NCBI RefSeq assembly: GCF_006402735.1
Contig: NZ_CP017174.1
Span: forward strand, 3,227,001 to 3,291,000
From: Myxococcus xanthus
Lineage (GTDB): Bacteria; Myxococcota; Myxococcia; Myxococcales; Myxococcaceae
DNA length: 64,000 nt
Direction: 5' to 3'
A model generated the notes under the pieces. It did no database searches. It was not told the origin of the DNA and worked only from the letters and a program-made list of their open reading frames with translations. The position numbers and the translations under genes are program-made. Positions 25,338-34,406 of this stretch are shown piece after piece. Positions within the stretch are counted from its first letter, which is position 1, and each line of letters starts with the position of its first letter.

Positions 25338-28205
25338 GTGAATGCCCCTTCCTATCCTCTTCGTGTCCGTCTGGGTGGCGCACTTCTCGCGCTGTTGTTG
25401 ACTTCCCCCCTGGCCCGCGCCGAATCCCACGCCGCGCACGACCATGCACTGGATGAAGGGGCGTGTGGCCTGGAGCCGCCGGGCGTGCAGTACACGCCGA
25501 TGCCCGGGCCCCGTCCGCATGAGACGCGCCGCCTGTCCGCCGCGGAGCCGCCGGTCGTCCGGCGCGAGCTCCGGACGGGCGCTTCGGGGACGAAGTCAGG
25601 CGTGCCGCAGACGCGCCAGCGCACGGGCGCGCTCTCCGGCAAGGTGGTGTACCTGAGCCCGGGCCACGGCTTCACGCGCAGCGCGCCGCTGAACCGCTGG
25701 GCCACGCAGCGGCCGAACACCTGGGCCGTGGTGGAGGACCTCATCTCCGCCGAGGTTCTCAACCAGTACCTGCTGCCCATGCTGACGGGCGCCGGCGCCA
25801 CCGTGGTGCCCCTGCGGGAGCCGGACCTCAACGGGCACATGGCCATCGTCGACGACGGGCAGGCCGGCTATTCGGAGGACGGCGACGTCTTCGAGTCCTC
25901 CGCTCAGCCCGGCTGGGGCACGCCGCCGACACCCATGGGCAACGGGGTGGAGCCCTTCTCGCTGGGCACGACGCGGGTGATGACCTCCGCGCGCAGCGCC
26001 ACCGCGAGCGCGACGTGGACGCCAGAGATTCCCGCGGAGGGCAGCTACCACGTCTACGTCTCCTACGCGGCCGACCCCACGCGCGCGCCGGACGCGCACT
26101 ACGTGGTGAAGCACGCGGGCGGTGAGAGCCACTTCCGCGTCAACCAGCGCCGTCACGGCGGGACGTGGGTGCTGCTGGGGCGCTTCTACTTCAAGGCGGG
26201 GCAGCACCCGGATTCCGGCGCGGTGGTAGCGCTGAACGACACGGCGGAGGGCGGCACGCTGTCGCTGGACGCAGTGCGCTTCGGTGGTGGCAGCGGCGTC
26301 ATCGGTGACGATGCGATGGCGCCCCTGGCGCGGCCCCGCTACGAGGAGTCCGCGCGCTACCACGTGCAGTTCAGCGGCGCGCCCTTCACGGTGTACGCAC
26401 CCACGGGGGCCAACGCGCTGACCAATGAGCGCAACGCGGACGTCACCGCCCGCCCGCGCTTCGCCGCGTGGCTGCACGAGGAGGGCGAGGACGCGGTGTA
26501 CGTGGCCTGGCACACCAACGCGTCCACCACGGGCAACGTGTCGGGGACGGAGGCCTACGTGTACGGGCCCAACCCGGTGGACGGCACGCTCAACTTTACC
26601 GGCTTTCCGGGCAGTGACGTGCTGGCGCGGGCGCTGCTGGACGAACTGGCGCGGGACATGCGCCGCGAGGTGGACCCGAGCTGGCGGGTGCGCAACCTGC
26701 GCTCGGCGAACCTGGGCGAGGTGAACCCCACGCACAACAACGAGATGCCGTCCGTGCTGCTGGAGGTCGCCTACCACGACAACGTGACGGATTCGAACCG
26801 GCTGAAGGAGCCCGTGTTCCGCCGGGTGGCCGCGCGCGCCATCCTTCAGGGACTCATCAAGTACTACGCGGCCCGGGACAGCGTGCCCGTCGTCCTGCCG
26901 CCCGAGGCGCCCGAGGCGGTGGCCGCGCTCAACGGCAGCGGCGGCACGGTGGAGTTGCGCTGGACGGCGCCGTCGGCCAACCCGGACGAGGAGGGCCGCG
27001 ACGCGCCCTCGGGTTACCGCGTCTACCAGAGCGCGGACGGGCTGGGCTGGGACGACGGCTCGGAGGCAGTGGGTACGTCCTTCCGCATCACGCTGGCGCC
27101 GGGCACCGTGCGCTACTTCCGCGTGGCCGCGCACAACGCGGGCGGCGAAGGCTTCCCGTCCGTCACCGTGGGCGTTCGGACGCCAGACGGCGCGGAGTCC
27201 CCGGTGCTGGTGGTCAACGGCTTCGAGCGGCTGGATGCCTCCCAGGCGTGCGCCGAGCCGCTGGACGCCTATGACCTCCAGGCGCCTGTCCGCCTGCTGG
27301 TGGAGACGATGAACGACGGCACCTACGTGCGCCGCCACGGCGCCGCGCTGGCGCATGCGGGCACCGCCTTCGACAGCGCGACGCGCGCGGCGGTGGCGGC
27401 GAACCTGGTGACGGTGGGCGCGCCGTACCGGCTGGTGGACTGGTTCTCCGGCCGGGGCGGGGCGGGAGGGGCCCGTCCAACCCGTGAGGAGCAGGACGCC
27501 CTGCGCGGGTTCGTGATGCAGGGGGGGCACCTCCTCCTGTCGGGCAGCCACGTGACGTCGGCGCTGGCCGTGGGCTCGGCGGAGGACCAGGCCTTCCTGG
27601 CGGACATTCTTCGGGCGGCGCCGGGCAGCGGAACGCCCCCGTTCTCCGTGGAGGGCATGCCGGGCGATTGGCTGGCCCAGCTCACCGGGGTGGCGCTGGA
27701 TGACGGCACGCGGGGCGGCTACGCGGTGGGCGTGACGGACGTGCTGACGCCCGCGTCGGGTGGCACGTCCGTGCTTCGCTATCTGGGAACTGACCTGGCG
27801 GCGGGCGTGACGTCGGCGCCCAACGGGCGGGTGCTGCTGCTGGGCATGCCTTTCGAGGGCATCGTCAGTCCGGTGCAGCGCGCCGGGCTCATGTCCTCGT
27901 TCCTGGTGCAGGCGGGCCTGCTCACGGAGTTGCCTCCGCCGCCGGCCGAGGAATCCGGCGCCGCGAGCCTGCTCACCGCCTGTGTCGCGGCGCGGGGCGT
28001 GGACCCGCACCCGCCACCGGAGCCCGAGCCGGAACCCGAGCCGGAGCCCCATGTGGTGGGGGTTCTGCCGCAGTTCTATCCGCTGGGAGATTCCGGCTGT
28101 GGCTGCGGGGCGGGTGGGGGAACGGGCACCGCCGTCTGGCTGTTGCTCGGGGTGATTGTTCAGCTTCGGCGTGCGCGTCGTCGCGGGGATGTCGCCGGGC
28201 GTTGA
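25338..28205 (+). CDS. Secreted N-acetylmuramoyl-L-alanine amidase with golvesin-like and Fn3 domains and MYXO-CTERM-like tail
   Basis: A 955-residue exported protein. GTG 25338 (MNAPSYPLRV) gives a good signal peptide cleaved after LARA; a TTG at 25302 is less likely. The amidase_3 fold is recognisable from KVVYLSPGHG (His110), Glu133, VAWHTNAS and LLEVAYHDN, giving the His-Glu-His-Glu zinc set that cuts stem peptides from peptidoglycan. A golvesin-C-like beta domain (about 220-320, YHVYVSYAADPTRAPDAHY) is inserted between the first two and last two ligands. A fibronectin type III domain lies near 530-620. The C-terminus has a Pro-Glu repeat, GCGCGAGGG, a hydrophobic helix and RRARRR, as in MYXO-CTERM surface sorting. 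Confidence 0.88.
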   Translation: MNAPSYPLRVRLGGALLALLLTSPLARAESHAAHDHALDEGACGLEPPGVQYTPMPGPRPHETRRLSAAEPPVVRRELRTGASGTKSGVPQTRQRTGALSGKVVYLSPGHGFTRSAPLNRWATQRPNTWAVVEDLISAEVLNQYLLPMLTGAGATVVPLREPDLNGHMAIVDDGQAGYSEDGDVFESSAQPGWGTPPTPMGNGVEPFSLGTTRVMTSARSATASATWTPEIPAEGSYHVYVSYAADPTRAPDAHYVVKHAGGESHFRVNQRRHGGTWVLLGRFYFKAGQHPDSGAVVALNDTAEGGTLSLDAVRFGGGSGVIGDDAMAPLARPRYEESARYHVQFSGAPFTVYAPTGANALTNERNADVTARPRFAAWLHEEGEDAVYVAWHTNASTTGNVSGTEAYVYGPNPVDGTLNFTGFPGSDVLARALLDELARDMRREVDPSWRVRNLRSANLGEVNPTHNNEMPSVLLEVAYHDNVTDSNRLKEPVFRRVAARAILQGLIKYYAARDSVPVVLPPEAPEAVAALNGSGGTVELRWTAPSANPDEEGRDAPSGYRVYQSADGLGWDDGSEAVGTSFRITLAPGTVRYFRVAAHNAGGEGFPSVTVGVRTPDGAESPVLVVNGFERLDASQACAEPLDAYDLQAPVRLLVETMNDGTYVRRHGAALAHAGTAFDSATRAAVAANLVTVGAPYRLVDWFSGRGGAGGARPTREEQDALRGFVMQGGHLLLSGSHVTSALAVGSAEDQAFLADILRAAPGSGTPPFSVEGMPGDWLAQLTGVALDDGTRGGYAVGVTDVLTPASGGTSVLRYLGTDLAAGVTSAPNGRVLLLGMPFEGIVSPVQRAGLMSSFLVQAGLLTELPPPPAEESGAASLLTACVAARGVDPHPPPEPEPEPEPEPHVVGVLPQFYPLGDSGCGCGAGGGTGTAVWLLLGVIVQLRRARRRGDVAGR

Positions 28206-28230
28206 CTCGGCGGGTCGCGATGCCTACGGT
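28202..28230 (+). promoter_or_regulatory. Sigma-70-type promoter of the glycolytic operon
   Basis: TTGACT (28202-28207), a 17-bp spacer and TACGGT (28225-28230) form a near-consensus housekeeping promoter. It overlaps the stop codon of the amidase gene and would start transcription near 28238, about 60 bases before gap. Confidence 0.6.
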
Positions 28231-28260
28231 CGCCCGCCTTCGATTTTGACGTGACGACCC

Positions 28261-28279
28261 GTGGGTGCCTGGCACCCAC
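28261..28279. promoter_or_regulatory. Perfect 9-bp inverted repeat in the gap leader
   Basis: GTGGGTGCC-T-GGCACCCAC lies within the predicted 5' leader, ending five bases before the AAGGAG RBS (28285-28290). It could be an operator or an mRNA hairpin that controls ribosome access. There is no T-run, so it is not a typical terminator. Confidence 0.5.
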
Positions 28280-28299
28280 TGCTCAAGGAGACGACGAAC

Positions 28300-29310
28300 A
28301 TGGCTACCCGGATTGCCATCAATGGCTTTGGCCGCATCGGTCGCTGCATCCTCCGCGCGGTGCTCAGCCGCAAGGAAGACCTCGAGATTGTCGCCATCAA
28401 CGACCTCGACAAGCCCGCGGCGCTGGCGCACCTGTTCAAGTACGACTCCGTGCACCGCACCTGGCCGGGCGAGGTGAAGGCGACGGAGAAGGGCATCGTG
28501 GTGGACGGCAAGGAGATCACCGTCACCGCGGAGAAGGACCCGACGGCGCTGCCCTGGAAGAGCCTGAACGTGGACGTGGTGCTGGAGTGCACCGGCCGCT
28601 TCACCGCGCGTGACGCGGCGGAGAAGCACCTGAAGGCGGGCGCGAAGAAGGTCATCATCTCCGCCCCGGCCAAGGGCCCGGACATCACCATCGCTTACGG
28701 CATCAACCACAACGAGTATGACCCGGCGAAGCACCACGTCATCTCGAACGCCTCGTGCACCACCAACTGCCTGGCGCCCATCGCCAAGGTGCTGGTGGAC
28801 AACTTCGGCATCGAGAAGGGCCTGATGACCACGGTCCACAGCTACACCAACGACCAGCGCATCCTGGACCTCACCCACGAGGACATGCGCCGCGCCCGCG
28901 CCGCCGCGCTCTCCATGATTCCCACCAGCACCGGCGCCGCGAAGGCCATCGGTGAGGTGATTCCGCAGCTCAAGGGCAAGATGCACGGCCTGGCCGTCCG
29001 CGTGCCGACCCCGAACGTGTCCCTGGTGGACCTGACGGTGAACACCGAGAAGAAGGTCACCGCCGAGGCCGTCATCGAGGCCTTCCGCAAGGCCGCCGAA
29101 GGCCCGCTCAAGGGCGTGCTTGAGTTCAGCGACGCGCAGACGGTGTCGGTGGACTACAACGGCAACCCGCACTCGGCCATCTTCGACTCCACCAACTGCT
29201 TCGTGATGGGCGACAACCTGCTCAAGGTCATGGCCTGGTACGACAACGAGTGGGGCTTCTCCAACCGCATGGTGGACACGGCGAAGTTCCTCGTCTCCAA
29301 GGGCGTCTAG
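28300..29310 (+). CDS. gap: Glyceraldehyde-3-phosphate dehydrogenase
   Basis: A 336-residue enzyme that oxidises glyceraldehyde-3-phosphate to 1,3-bisphosphoglycerate with NAD+. It has the N-terminal INGFGRIGR dinucleotide motif, the catalytic Cys in SNASCTTNCLAP, the phosphate-site residues in STGAAKAIGEV, and YDNEWGFSNRM at the C-terminus. ATG 28300 follows an AAGGAG RBS. It is the first gene of gap-pgk-tpiA, with gaps of about 39 bp between genes, and has its own predicted promoter. Confidence 0.97.
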   Translation: MATRIAINGFGRIGRCILRAVLSRKEDLEIVAINDLDKPAALAHLFKYDSVHRTWPGEVKATEKGIVVDGKEITVTAEKDPTALPWKSLNVDVVLECTGRFTARDAAEKHLKAGAKKVIISAPAKGPDITIAYGINHNEYDPAKHHVISNASCTTNCLAPIAKVLVDNFGIEKGLMTTVHSYTNDQRILDLTHEDMRRARAAALSMIPTSTGAAKAIGEVIPQLKGKMHGLAVRVPTPNVSLVDLTVNTEKKVTAEAVIEAFRKAAEGPLKGVLEFSDAQTVSVDYNGNPHSAIFDSTNCFVMGDNLLKVMAWYDNEWGFSNRMVDTAKFLVSKGV

Positions 29311-29349
29311 TCCCAAGGGCGTTCAGGGCACCGAGAGGGAAGGACCGAG

Positions 29350-30537
<1,188 letters not shown>

Positions 30538-30576
30538 GCTCCGCGTCCGACACACCACACACCCCTGGGGGACACC

Positions 30577-31347
30577 ATGGCCACCGCGCGTCGCCGGAAG
30601 ATCGTTGCTGGCAACTGGAAGATGAACAAGTCGGTACCGGAGGCGCTGGCCCTGGTGCGCGACCTGCGAGGGCAGGTGGCCTCCCTGGGCGACACCGTGG
30701 AGGTGGTGGTGGCGCCGCCGTTCGTGGCGTTGCAGCCGCTGCATGTCGCGCTGGAAGGCGCGCCGCTGGCGCTGGCGGCGCAGAACTGCCACTGGGAGTC
30801 CTCGGGCGCCTTCACGGGTGAGATTTCCGCGCCGATGCTGGCGGAGCTGGGGTGCGCCTACGTCATCGTGGGGCACTCCGAGCGTCGGCAGCTCTTCGGG
30901 GACACGGACGAGCAGGTGAACAAGCGGGCGAAGGCGGTCCGCGCGGCGGGGATGACGCCCATCATCTGCGTGGGGGAGACGCTGGCCGAGCGCGAGGATA
31001 ACCAGACGCTGGCGGTGGTGGAGCGTCAGGTGCGTGGGGCGCTGGAGGGCTTCGAGGCCAAGGACGTGGCGGGCTTCGTGCTGGCCTACGAGCCGGTGTG
31101 GGCCATTGGCACGGGGCGCAACGCCACGGCGGCGCAGGCGCAGGAGGTCCACGCGGCGATCCGGGGCCTGGTCGGGCGGCTGTACGACGGGGAGACGGCC
31201 GGGCGGGTGCGCATCCAGTACGGCGGCAGCGTGAAGCCGGACAACGCCGCGGAATTGCTGGGCCAGCCGGACGTTGACGGGGCGCTTGTCGGGGGCGCGA
31301 GCCTGAAGGCGGGCGACTTCGCGGCCATCGTCAAGGCGGCCACTTAG
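30577..31347 (+). CDS. tpiA: Triosephosphate isomerase
   Basis: A 256-residue TIM-barrel enzyme interconverting dihydroxyacetone phosphate and glyceraldehyde-3-phosphate. It contains [12 protein letters not shown] (catalytic Lys), [13 protein letters not shown] (catalytic His), [15 protein letters not shown] (catalytic Glu) and the phosphate loop [11 protein letters not shown]-like [17 protein letters not shown]. It is the third gene of the gap-pgk-tpiA operon, 39 bp after pgk, with a GGGGG-type RBS. Confidence 0.97.
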   Translation: MATARRRKIVAGNWKMNKSVPEALALVRDLRGQVASLGDTVEVVVAPPFVALQPLHVALEGAPLALAAQNCHWESSGAFTGEISAPMLAELGCAYVIVGHSERRQLFGDTDEQVNKRAKAVRAAGMTPIICVGETLAEREDNQTLAVVERQVRGALEGFEAKDVAGFVLAYEPVWAIGTGRNATAAQAQEVHAAIRGLVGRLYDGETAGRVRIQYGGSVKPDNAAELLGQPDVDGALVGGASLKAGDFAAIVKAAT

Positions 31348-31375
31348 AGTTGATCCTGGGGGCGGGTGGAAGATG

Positions 31376-31404
31376 TTGTCACCCGTTCACCACTTTGGTG
31401 TAGG
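31376..31404 (+). promoter_or_regulatory. Possible sigma-70 promoter for secG
   Basis: TTGTCA (31376-31381), a 17-bp spacer and TGTAGG (31399-31404) lie in the 95-bp gap between tpiA and secG. The -35 is good and the -10 weak. secG may also be read through from the glycolytic operon. Confidence 0.4.
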
Positions 31405-31442
31405 GTGCGCCTCCTTTTCACGGAACGTCTGAAAGAGTCCAC

Positions 31443-31841
31443 ATGCTGACCTTCGTCACGATCGTGCACGTCCTGGTGTGCGTGTTCATGATCTTCGTCA
31501 TTCTGCTCCAGCCGGGTAAGGACGCCGGTATGGGCTCCGCGCTGGGCGGTGGTGCCGCCACGAGCGCCTTCGGCGGCCGGGGTGCGGTGACGTTCCTCAG
31601 CAAGCTGACCGGCGTCTTCGCCGCGCTCTTCTTCTTCAGCTCGCTCGGCCTGTCCTTCGTGGGGCTGCGCTCCTCGGTGGCGGCGGGTGGCTCGGTGGCT
31701 TCGCCTCCGGCGCAGTCGGCCCCGGCGACCTCGGGTGACGCGGCTCCGGGCAGCATGGAGCAGCCGCGCGGCGAGCAGTCGACTCCGCCCGCCGAGGGTG
31801 GTGGCAACCCGGCGACGGGTGAGCCGGCTCCGGCGCAGTAG
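31443..31841 (+). CDS. secG: Protein translocase subunit SecG
   Basis: A 132-residue inner-membrane protein of the Sec translocon. The first helix (MLTFVTIVHVLVCVFMIFVILLQ) is followed by the family motif QPGKDAGMGSALGGGAATSAFGGRG and a second helix (about 53-75, LTGVFAALFFFSSLGLSFVGL). The C-terminal ~50 residues are a low-complexity Ala/Pro/Gly/Ser tail, longer than in E. coli SecG but common in myxobacteria and relatives. Location just after tpiA is a widely conserved neighbourhood. Confidence 0.93.
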   Translation: MLTFVTIVHVLVCVFMIFVILLQPGKDAGMGSALGGGAATSAFGGRGAVTFLSKLTGVFAALFFFSSLGLSFVGLRSSVAAGGSVASPPAQSAPATSGDAAPGSMEQPRGEQSTPPAEGGGNPATGEPAPAQ

Positions 31842-31875
31842 TCGTTCGCGGTACGTGGTTCGTAGTAGGAAGAAT

Positions 31876-31916
31876 CTGATTCACGCAGCGGTTGAGATTG
31901 TCGTTGCGTGAATCAG
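31876..31916. promoter_or_regulatory. Long hairpin between secG and tRNA-Leu
   Basis: CTGATTCACGCA (31876-31887) pairs with TGCGTGAATCAG (31905-31916) and extends to about 15 bp with a G-T pair, leaving a loop of about 11 bases. There is no T-run. The right arm overlaps a possible tRNA promoter (TTGCGT at 31905-31910, 16-bp spacer, TAGATG at 31927-31932). It may end secG transcripts or regulate the tRNA gene. Confidence 0.5.
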
Positions 31917-31947
31917 CAAGCTCCGGTAGATGGACGCCGCAGCAAAC

Positions 31948-32029
31948 GCCCAGGTGGTGGAACTGGTAGACACACCATCTTGAGGGGGTGGCGCCGAAAG
32001 GTGTGCGGGTTCGAATCCCGCCCTGGGCA
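31948..32029 (+). tRNA. tRNA-Leu (anticodon GAG)
   Basis: An 82-base tRNA. The acceptor stem is GCCCAGG paired with CCTGGGC, with discriminator A at 32029. The D loop contains AACTGGTAGA. The anticodon arm is CCATC-TTGAGGG-GGTGG, giving anticodon GAG for leucine CUC/CUU codons. The class II variable arm is GCC-GAAA-GGT, and the T arm is GCGGG-TTCGAAT-CCCGC. No CCA is encoded. A strong terminator follows 11 bases later. Confidence 0.95.
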
Positions 32030-32039
32030 CTCCGAATCA

Positions 32040-32072
32040 GGCCTCCGAGTCGAAAGACTCGGGGGCCTTTTT
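32040..32072 (+). terminator. Rho-independent terminator after tRNA-Leu
   Basis: GGCCTCCGAGTC-GAAA-GACTCGGGGGCC (32040-32067) forms a 12-bp stem with a stable GAAA tetraloop, followed directly by TTTTT (32068-32072). Confidence 0.92.
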
Positions 32073-32502
32073 CGTTTCCGAGGCTGCGGCTTGTTCCTCC
32101 GGGGCTGTCGGAGGCAGGTGCTAACGAACCAGGTTGGAGCAACCGATGAGCGCGACTCGGCCCGGACGGGGGACTCTCCGGTGCAACTGTCGTTTCACGC
32201 CGATGGGGAGGTCGAGGTCCAACACATAGTGGCCATTGCCGCGTTGGGGATGTGCCGGGCGTTGGCGGCGGGCCCCATGGCTCTCTCATACGCGTGTGGG
32301 CGACTGTTCGGCCCGGCATTGCTCTCGCGCCTTGAGGCGCTGAATGCGCATCCCGAGCCAGTTCTGTTCACGCCGCTTCACCGCCGCTTGGAAGCGCCAG
32401 CACGCCGGCTTCGAATCCTCACTCGCGAAAACGCATCAGGCCTGGGCAGGAAGCCCCACTCGAAATGGTCGGCCTGACACTGACGGTTGTTCGGAGGCAG
32501 GC
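32073..32502. other. Region downstream of tRNA-Leu without a convincing gene
   Basis: About 430 bp between the tRNA terminator and the lipoprotein gene. One plus frame is open to 32477, but upstream it runs through the tRNA, so it is not a real gene as it stands. Translated from about 32180 (FHADGEVEVQHIVAIAALG) it looks partly protein-like and could be the remnant of an older accessory gene. Nothing else was identified. Confidence 0.5.
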
Positions 32503-33318
32503 GTGCCCGTCCGCAAATTCCTGACCTGGAAGCACGTCCTTCTATGGGCGAGCTGTGTCCTGCTCCTGGCCTGTGCGGGCAGCCCACGGACCGCGCGCAA
32601 GGACTTGCGCCTCGACACGGAGTCCGCCGCGCGCATCCGCCATGCCGCAACACTGGGGCAGGGCACGAGAGCGCTGGCTTCCACTTCTCACGCGGCTTCC
32701 GCCGTGCTTGCTGGCGCCGTCCCAGTTCTGGTCACGCTGCTTGAGAGCGACAATGCAGTGGCAGATCTCGAGGACAGGCTTTGGGAGTGCGCCCAGCGCG
32801 CCGAGCATCAGGTGAATGCGGCGCTCTTCGGGGGCCGTGCACCGACAAGGCAGGAGTGTGGACAGGAGGTGGAGGTGGACGGCTGTGGCGAGGTCGTCAC
32901 CCGTGCCATGCTCTTGGGGCAGCGCAAGCACATGCTCGCCCTTCAATGCGCGCGCGAGGTGCTGGAGCACCTGTGGCCCGCGCCATTCAGCATCGAGCAG
33001 CGATATCGATTCTATCCGCATGCCCGGTTGCTGGAGACCGTCAGCAGGGAAGAGGAGGCGCGCCTGGTTGCACAGGGCTGCACCCGTGAGCTGTGGCGCA
33101 CCATCAAGCCGGACATCGTCCTTCATGGTGATTCCAACCTGTTGATGTCCGTGCTCACGTTGGACTTCAAGTTTCCCTGCCCTGACACCAATGCCCCTCG
33201 CTGGACGCGCTACGGGGAGAAGAGCGCCTATGCGGGCTCCAATCAGGGCTGGGTCTACAAGGAAGCACTGCGGGGTGATGCGTTCATGGTCTCCCCGCGT
33301 CTGGGCATGGTTCCATGA
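32503..33318 (+). CDS. Lipoprotein with C-terminal PD-(D/E)XK-like nuclease domain (candidate SitA-type toxin)
   Basis: A 271-residue protein starting at GTG 32503 behind a GGAGG RBS (32493). The N-terminus is a type II signal peptide (VRKFLTWKHVLLWASCVL) with lipobox LLAC, so the mature protein should be a lipoprotein. The middle is helical. The C-terminal part reads LWRTIKPDIVLHGDSN and then TLDFKFPCPD: Asp204, then Asp221-x-Lys223, the spacing and hydrophobic strands of a PD-(D/E)XK nuclease core, with a Glu-rich helix (ETVSREEE) before it. Its stop overlaps the ATG of a DUF3396-like immunity gene. Lipid anchor, polymorphic nuclease tail and downstream immunity gene recall the SitA toxins that myxobacteria pass by outer-membrane exchange. 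This assignment is inference. Confidence 0.75.
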   Translation: MPVRKFLTWKHVLLWASCVLLLACAGSPRTARKDLRLDTESAARIRHAATLGQGTRALASTSHAASAVLAGAVPVLVTLLESDNAVADLEDRLWECAQRAEHQVNAALFGGRAPTRQECGQEVEVDGCGEVVTRAMLLGQRKHMLALQCAREVLEHLWPAPFSIEQRYRFYPHARLLETVSREEEARLVAQGCTRELWRTIKPDIVLHGDSNLLMSVLTLDFKFPCPDTNAPRWTRYGEKSAYAGSNQGWVYKEALRGDAFMVSPRLGMVP

Positions 33319-34235
33319 AGGATGCGATTCCGACGATTCGTTTGAGGAACGGCACCGGGGACCTCGTGGTCCGCGATGGCATCGTCCTGTGCTTCTTCAT
33401 GCGACGCTCGCATCCGGACGTGGCTCCGGCGGTGTGGCGTGCACTGGAGACCTACCGGCGCGACATTCCTGCCGGAGCGCTGGGCTGGTATGGGGCGGAT
33501 GACGGGGACACGCTCCCCCTGGACGCGCGGGGATGGGAGCACATCCGCGCGCAGATGGTCGAGCGCTCCTGGGGCATCGAATGGCTCGTCGAGCTGATGC
33601 AGGCTCCGGGGGAAGCAAGCGGCTATCGATTCGAGTACGACGGGAGACTGCTCGACGCACCCTTCTTCGCTCAAGACGACGGGGCCACGAGTGCTGCCTG
33701 CTTTTCGTTTCCCACCGAGTACCTCGCGGCGCATGGCCCCGGGCATCTGCGCGCCCTGGCCTTGGAGATCGCGCGCGAGCTGCCATTCAGCTTCGGCTAC
33801 GCCAGCCTCGCCCTCATCTCCCAGGCGGGGGGCGGGTTCTCCGTCCGGACGCAACTCCTTGACCTGCTCAGTCGCTTTCCGGGCTTGGACCTCCCGCGCT
33901 TCGGAGACACCAGCCGGACCATCGGCTCCCGGGCGCGGGGCGCTTATTGGCTCACGTTCCTGGGGCAACCGCTGCTGGAGCAGCTCGGGGGCGGTGAGGC
34001 CTTGCTCAGCTCGCTCGACTTCCCATCCGTGACCTTCCATCCGCTGGACGCCGATCGCCTGCTGCTCTCACTGGGTGACGGGCCCGAGGCCATGGACGTG
34101 GAGAGACAGGGCGTGCCTCCCCAGTACCGGGTCCTGGCGCGGCGGCTCGAACCCTTCTTCCATGAAGATCGCTCCACCTGGCCTCCGCTGGACACCGCCG
34201 CGCTGACGCGCTGGCTCCGCCGGCACTGCCTGTGA
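33315..34235 (+). CDS. DUF3396-like immunity protein (type VI immunity family)
   Basis: A 306-residue soluble protein overlapping the lipoprotein gene by four bases (ATGA). Features that recall DUF3396 immunity proteins are VRDGIVLCFFMRRSHPDVAPAVWRALETY near the N-terminus, FSFPTEYLAAHGPGHLRALALEIARELPFSFGYASLAL in the middle, and RTIGSRARGAYWLTFLGQPLLEQLGG. Proteins of this type are found next to polymorphic toxins, including T6SS effectors, and neutralise them. No signal peptide is visible, so it would act in the cytoplasm, where a nuclease would attack. It is probably the cognate antidote of the upstream lipoprotein. The family call comes from recognition, not a search. Confidence 0.8.
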   Translation: MKDAIPTIRLRNGTGDLVVRDGIVLCFFMRRSHPDVAPAVWRALETYRRDIPAGALGWYGADDGDTLPLDARGWEHIRAQMVERSWGIEWLVELMQAPGEASGYRFEYDGRLLDAPFFAQDDGATSAACFSFPTEYLAAHGPGHLRALALEIARELPFSFGYASLALISQAGGGFSVRTQLLDLLSRFPGLDLPRFGDTSRTIGSRARGAYWLTFLGQPLLEQLGGGEALLSSLDFPSVTFHPLDADRLLLSLGDGPEAMDVERQGVPPQYRVLARRLEPFFHEDRSTWPPLDTAALTRWLRRHCL

Positions 34236-34406
34236 ACGCTTCACTCCGGGAGTTTCGTACTGCTAACTCTCACCCCTGAGCTGTCCGATTTGACGGGGAC
34301 AACTCCATTTGGCGTGCTTCACCGCATCGCGCAGGTCCCGGGTCACCGGGCCGGGGGATATTCGAGAGGGGTGAGCGGCTCTTGGCTGATACGGCTCCGC
34401 GCCGCT

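Noticed and set aside
25596-28052. 818-codon minus frame opposite the secreted amidase
   Set aside because: The plus frame has a signal peptide, zinc ligands and a sorting tail; the minus frame has no recognisable motif.
31908-32477. Plus-strand frame running through tRNA-Leu and its terminator
   Set aside because: It would need to translate through a tRNA gene and strong terminator; only the part after 32180 is at all protein-like.
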